This document shows, one piece after another, positions 61,400 to 64,000 of a stretch of DNA of 64,000 bases. The notes under the pieces were generated by a model that had not been told where the DNA came from, searched no databases, and saw nothing but the letters and a program-made list of their open reading frames with translations. This DNA is from Cystobasidium ongulense (lineage: Eukaryota > Basidiomycota > Cystobasidiomycetes > Cystobasidiales > Cystobasidiaceae), in NCBI GenBank assembly GCA_022835595.1, contig BQUP01000005.1, positions 868,001-932,000 of the forward strand. Reading direction: 5' to 3'. A program made the position numbers and the translations under genes. Position 1 is the first letter of the stretch. Each line of letters begins with the position of its first letter.

Positions 61400-63197
61400 A
61401 TGACTGCACGGATGGCCACTTCTGGTCATGCGAGGAAGACTGCACTGCCAAACCCGACATCGACTGCCCTGCGCAATGGCCAGGTCAGGTCATCGTCGCC
61501 TCCGGCAATATCAACGCGGCCACCTGGATTCCGTATAGGAGGGGGCATTCGCGTTGTTCGCAGCGCTGATGGAAGCAAGACATCCTCTCAAGAACATACT
61601 GCTAGCTCTGACCCAGGACCGACGCCTCTCTACCGCCGTATACTGTATCCGGGAGTAAATGACATTCCCCCAAGGATCCTGGCAACTCCCGGAACAGAGC
61701 AAGTCGACGTGCAGCTCTATACACTTTTGGCTCTGATTTGCAGGGGTTTCATAGCACCCTGGTATTCTAAGATTTCAAGAGATCGTGCTTTCAACCTGGA
61801 AATAGTCAGAGTAACAAGTCACGTTTTCCGACAGCTCGAGTTGCGTTTGGTCGACAATCATGGGCAGGAGGACGCACGAGATACACATTTGGATGCGAAG
61901 AAAGTCGACAAGATACGTTTCATCTTTGATACGCTACCGAGAATACTAGAGCGTCACATTCAAGATTTCAATACAGCCAAAGCGAGATCCAAGTCGGCCT
62001 ATTCTGCCGGAGTACATGGGCACAATGGACTGTCGAATTTGGAAGTCTACTTTCACTCAATCCAAGCGCATGCCGCTATAAATCTTTCTCCGCCGTCCAA
62101 GACCTCCTCGGACGAGCGTCTGCCGCAAAATATCAATGCAGACTATTTACGCGCTGTGATCGATGCTTTGCTGGAACAGCTGCTGCCGAAGGAGGATTCC
62201 AGTGCCGAAACTGAACATAGTGTTGTCTGCGAGGTCATTGTCGGTATTGTACTGGACGGCATCTTCCGCAAGGTCGCCCAACCCTGGTTCATCTACGGCC
62301 TGATTGCAAAGCAGTTAGAGCGTAGAACAGCCAACTCCGAAAATCCTGTATTTCAAGTTGCGAACGAGAGCAAGCCGAACAGCGGAGTCTCCTCTCACTA
62401 CACTCTCAGCGCACCTCAAGAGTGGTGGCTCAAGCTTGCAACCTTTGTTGTGAAATTGCCAGTTTTCTTCTCTCAGCTGGTGGCCCTGTTTGGCTACTTA
62501 TCATGGCTGTTTACGACATCGTTCGCCTCGCCGTATTATAAGAGCTACACGCGTTCCCCTGGTCATGTCTGCAATATTACCTACTCTTGGTCAAGCTTCG
62601 TAATGACTGCACTGCGCAGCGAAGACCAGGGAAGGCACACTATCTCGCAATTAGGACGTACCGCTCAAAACATTGCATCAGCAGGATCTCCTTTGTTAGA
62701 TCGGTGCGTCCATGATAGGTTCATCCTATTGCAGGTCACATTCGAAGAAACTGACCTGCGTCTACGCCACCAGAATTATTGTCCGCTACCTTTACTCGCG
62801 CATTTTCACAGCGTCTTTCACTTGCAAGCTGTTGGAATCAGTGCAGGAGTCTCTGTTTCCAGATGGTTTCCCTGCGGCGTCGGTGCCGGATCCGACGCCA
62901 CAAGAGCAGGTCGCTATCAGAGACCGGGCCTTGCAAGCTATAGCAAACAATCTGCCGAGTAAGTCTCCCTGATCGCCTGTTTAGCTGAAAGTTGGCCTGA
63001 CCCCATCTTCACTTTACGCAGACGCCGCCGCTCTCAAGCTTCTTGTTCGACGTGAGGAGGACGACGACGTCAAAGTGTCTCTGGCCGCGGATATCCTGGA
63101 GCCGTTCTCTAGTCATTATATCAATCTGCATTTATGCCTCTTCGTTCTCGATACCATCGTGGCAGAAGTTTGCCCTGATCTTGTAGTACAAATATAG
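61400..63197 (+). CDS. PXA-domain (PX-associated) protein
   Basis: Exons 61400-62703, 62735-62958 and 63022-63197 give 567 residues. The intron between the first two is only 31 nt, with a good GTGCGT donor and TTGCAG acceptor. The PXA pattern is clear: PGVNDIPPRILATPGTEQVD, LLALICRGFIAPWYSKI, then LPRILERHIQDFNTAKA, ADYLRAVIDALLEQLLP and CEVIVGIVLDGIFRKVAQPW. A membrane-associated stretch lies after ~350 (WWLKLATFVVKLPVF). Fungal PXA proteins related to sorting nexins act at endosomal/ER membranes. No PX or RGS domain follows here. The first ATG at 61400 was taken. Confidence 0.87.
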
Positions 63198-63530
63198 GTA
63201 TGATCTGCTATCTCAGCTTTGTGTCTTTAGGATTCGTCTGGTGATGTGTACAGTTCTGCAATAGGAATACGTATTGGTTCGAACATCGTGCATTGAGCTT
63301 GCGACACTGGTCTGCTTGCACGTGAACGCTTGACTGACGTTCTCTTGCGATGCTGCAAAATTGCAAGAGGGTGCTTCTGTCGGTGGTCCAGGACGCTTCT
63401 TCGGTAATAGAAAACACCCAACCTGCTTCCATACTATCTGCCTCCCTTTAACAGCCGCAACCTCTTCAGGGATTTTTGTCGAAGGACAAAAAGCTGAACA
63501 GAAGAAGCCGAACCGAATGCCACCCGATTT

Positions 63531-63860
63531 CAGCAAAAGGAAAGCTCGAAAGCTATAGCAGGGTAATGAACAACGATACGTATTTGACTTGGATATCATG
63601 CCTTGGGCTTGCAGGACTGTCCCACCTGCGCCGGAAGCCATTGGCGGACGATCTTTCAATGTGGCGCAAATTTGCAGGATCCTGAGTCAGTCGATACGAG
63701 GAGGGCTGATTGACAAAAATTAGTATCCAGCTGACTTGCGGGGCGTCTGTTCACTATAGCAACTGCAGACAGCTTAAAAACATCCTTAAGAAAGGTAAAA
63801 AGCTAGGCTCAAGGGGGGCTCCTGGGTCCAGCAAAAGGGAAGCCCGAGGACTTTAGCAGG
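63531..63860. repeat. Pair of 32-base imperfect repeats (63531-63562 and 63829-63860)
   Basis: Both copies begin CAGCAAAAGG and end TAGCAGG, with 26 of 32 positions the same by eye. The second copy ends exactly where the 3' end of the tRNA-like sequence begins (minus strand). The flanks of the two copies do not match. Confidence 0.55.
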
Positions 63861-63925
63861 AACATGCGCGACTCGAACACGCAACCGCTAGATGCACTTA
63901 TGACAGTCGAAGTCTAGCGCGCTAC
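63860..63925 (-). tRNA. tRNA-Arg(TCG)-like sequence with intron; 5' half degenerate
   Basis: On the minus strand, GGTAGCGC is followed by an anticodon stem CTAGA...TCTAG whose loop starts CTTCGA (anticodon TCG). A short intron-like insert of ~15 bases follows. The T-arm is complete: GCGTG, loop TTCGAGT, CGCGC, pairing in all five positions with one wobble. The 3' acceptor strand would be ATGTTCC, but no matching GGAACAT or proper D-stem lies upstream. It is therefore a truncated or pseudo tRNA, or a tRNA-derived repeat head. Confidence 0.4.
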
Positions 63926-64000
63926 CTGGAAGTTTCAAAGAATCGTTAGACGATGCTCAAGATCATGGTGACGAGGTGAAGAACTTGCCATTGCGCCAAT

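Larger units (their letters stand above)
63198..64000. other. Gene-free right edge with repeats and a tRNA-like half
   Basis: About 0.8 kb. The longest frame (63659-63213, minus) has no recognisable domain. A 32-base repeat pair and a tRNA-like sequence are listed separately. Confidence 0.4.

Noticed and set aside
63213-63659. 148-codon open frame on the minus strand at the right edge
   Set aside because: It has no domain and no splice context. Its sequence is Cys/Ser-rich like translated non-coding DNA, and the opposite strand is equally open.

Overview
This 64 kb window is nuclear DNA from an intron-rich fungus, most likely a basidiomycete. Nearly every gene is interrupted by several short GT-AG introns, mostly 50-110 bases. 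The proteins are fungal: DASH subunit Dad3, a MEF2/Rlm1-type MADS factor, membrane-anchored exo-beta-1,3-glucanases and a PXA-domain protein. The exact lineage cannot be fixed from the sequence alone. I joined exons by hand using splice signals, reading-frame phase and family alignments; for almost all genes the phases close exactly to a stop codon. There is no transposase, reverse transcriptase, rRNA, CRISPR or organelle gene. One tRNA-Arg-like half lies at the right edge.

Layout. 1-7 kb: two tandem glucan 1,3-beta-glucosidase paralogues on the minus strand; the left one has lost about 74 bases in its catalytic domain and runs off the window. 7-9 kb: gene-free, with a diverged duplication. 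9-16.4 kb: a coiled-coil protein, a Ser/Thr-rich membrane protein, and a divergent pair for ER protein handling (Derlin and signal peptidase subunit 2). 16.6-25 kb: mitochondrial ribosomal protein uL30m divergent from CDC73, a small SAP-like protein, a PIN/auxin-efflux-like transporter, and a 583-residue unknown protein. 25-32 kb: an SNM1/Artemis nuclease fused to two BRCT domains and divergent from DAD3, then a PXMP4-like peroxisomal protein divergent from splicing factor CWC15. 33-41.4 kb: an Rlm1-type MADS factor, BRF1 (TFIIIB) and NADP-isocitrate dehydrogenase. 41.9-49 kb: a deubiquitinase-like gene of disturbed structure, a mitochondrial carrier, and a small 113-residue protein. 49.4-63.2 kb: a 1215-residue protein kinase, the nuclear basket protein TPR/MLP1, a small membrane coiled-coil protein, and a PXA-domain protein.

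The genes are mostly unrelated housekeeping loci. They are arranged in many head-to-head pairs with 165-380 bp shared promoters, not in a metabolic cluster. The oddest features concern gene structure: microexons down to 5 nt, introns as short as 31 nt, a broken glucanase copy, a frame-disturbed deubiquitinase-like gene, and a nuclease-BRCT fusion. I found no clearly new multi-gene system.
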